Shown: in pieces, positions 63,838 to 64,000 of the stretch
Numbering within the stretch: the stretch's first letter is position 1
Layout: every line of letters starts with the position of its first letter
NCBI GenBank assembly: GCA_964016985.1
Contig: OZ024827.1
Location: forward strand, 21,841,275 to 21,905,274
Length of the DNA stretch: 64,000 bases
Direction of reading: 5' to 3'
Source: Anodontia alba
Taxonomy: Eukaryota; Mollusca; Bivalvia; Lucinida; Lucinidae
Program-made: the position numbers and the translations under genes
Notes under the pieces: generated by a model
Seen by the model: the letters and a program-made list of their open reading frames with translations, nothing else
Told to the model about the DNA's origin: nothing
Databases searched by the model: none

Positions 63838-64000
63838 CCACCAGACTGTGCAGGTGTTTATGCCGATCTGGGCCCTTGAAAACACACTACAATATATACC
63901 TTAAGTATTCAGTCACCCTGACATCTTATCCTACTCATACTAAAATGAGCCAGCGCACGATAAAACCTACAATAAGACCTGTGTGACCAGCAAACACTCA

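Overview
The window looks like nuclear DNA of an invertebrate, most likely a bivalve mollusc. The evidence is AT-rich sequence, a spliced gene, no operons or bacterial signals, very dense short palindromic DNA elements, a DIRS-type retroelement, tRNA-derived SINEs, and tandem-cored repeats ending in AGGTGAGCTAAAA, which I recall as common in molluscs. The species cannot be fixed from sequence alone.

The only clear host gene is a two-exon Rab/Ras-like small GTPase on the + strand (exon 1 3982-4254, exon 2 32795-33247, 241 residues). Its 28.5 kb intron separates the P-loop/switch I half from the switch II/G4/G5/prenylation half. Nearly all of that intron, and most of the rest of the window, is mobile-element sequence.

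Family names used below are mine. HpA: TTAA ends, CCCTTGTCCTGCTGAA tips, about 200-215 bp. HpD: TTAA, CGCTTAGCATGCTGGG tips. HpE: TTAA, CCCTTAAAGCGCCAA tips. HpF: TTAA, core CAGGCCTGA. HpK: TTAA, CCCATTGTAGTC tips. HpB: TACCGTA...CCTAA tips. HpC: core ATGTTGTGGGTACTCATT, often next to AGCTCTAGATAAG. HpU: TACCGTATTCGACC tips. HpY: ends near TTACGAAAACATGCC. HpG: GGGCCCAGTTGTTCAA tips. HpH, HpV: described where they occur. HpO: solo hairpins. Almost all are snap-back elements whose centre is a near-perfect inverted repeat. Three kinds of central hairpin recur under different termini: core 1 (CAAACAGTG..GATC..CACTGTTTG in HpA, HpB, HpK, HpO and one HpE hybrid), core 2 (GGGTACTCATTAGAA in HpC, HpU, HpY and pogo-like elements) and core 3 (CATGAAATGTC in HpD and HpE).

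Layout: 1-3.8 kb, HpD/E/F elements and a 22-bp satellite upstream of the gene; 3.98-33.25 kb, the GTPase gene with its element-packed intron, including a 2 kb tandem-cored element nested in an HpU copy (9.9-11.9 kb), five SINE copies or pieces, and runs of TTAA elements that share boundary TTAAs; 35.17-42.28 kb, a three-level nest (HpA copy, then an 8-bp-TSD DNA element, then a 6.7 kb decayed DIRS retroelement with inverted terminal repeats and an internal complementary region); 43-57 kb, more palindromic elements and a second tandem-cored repeat (45.0-46.3 kb); 58.0-59.35 kb, a mariner with perfect 29-bp TIRs but a frameshifted transposase; 60-64 kb, further palindromic elements, a full-length SINE with target duplication and a hAT-like element.

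Mobile-element coordinates come from eye alignment. Ends given as TTAA, TA or TSD are usually good to a few bases; degenerate copies are approximate.
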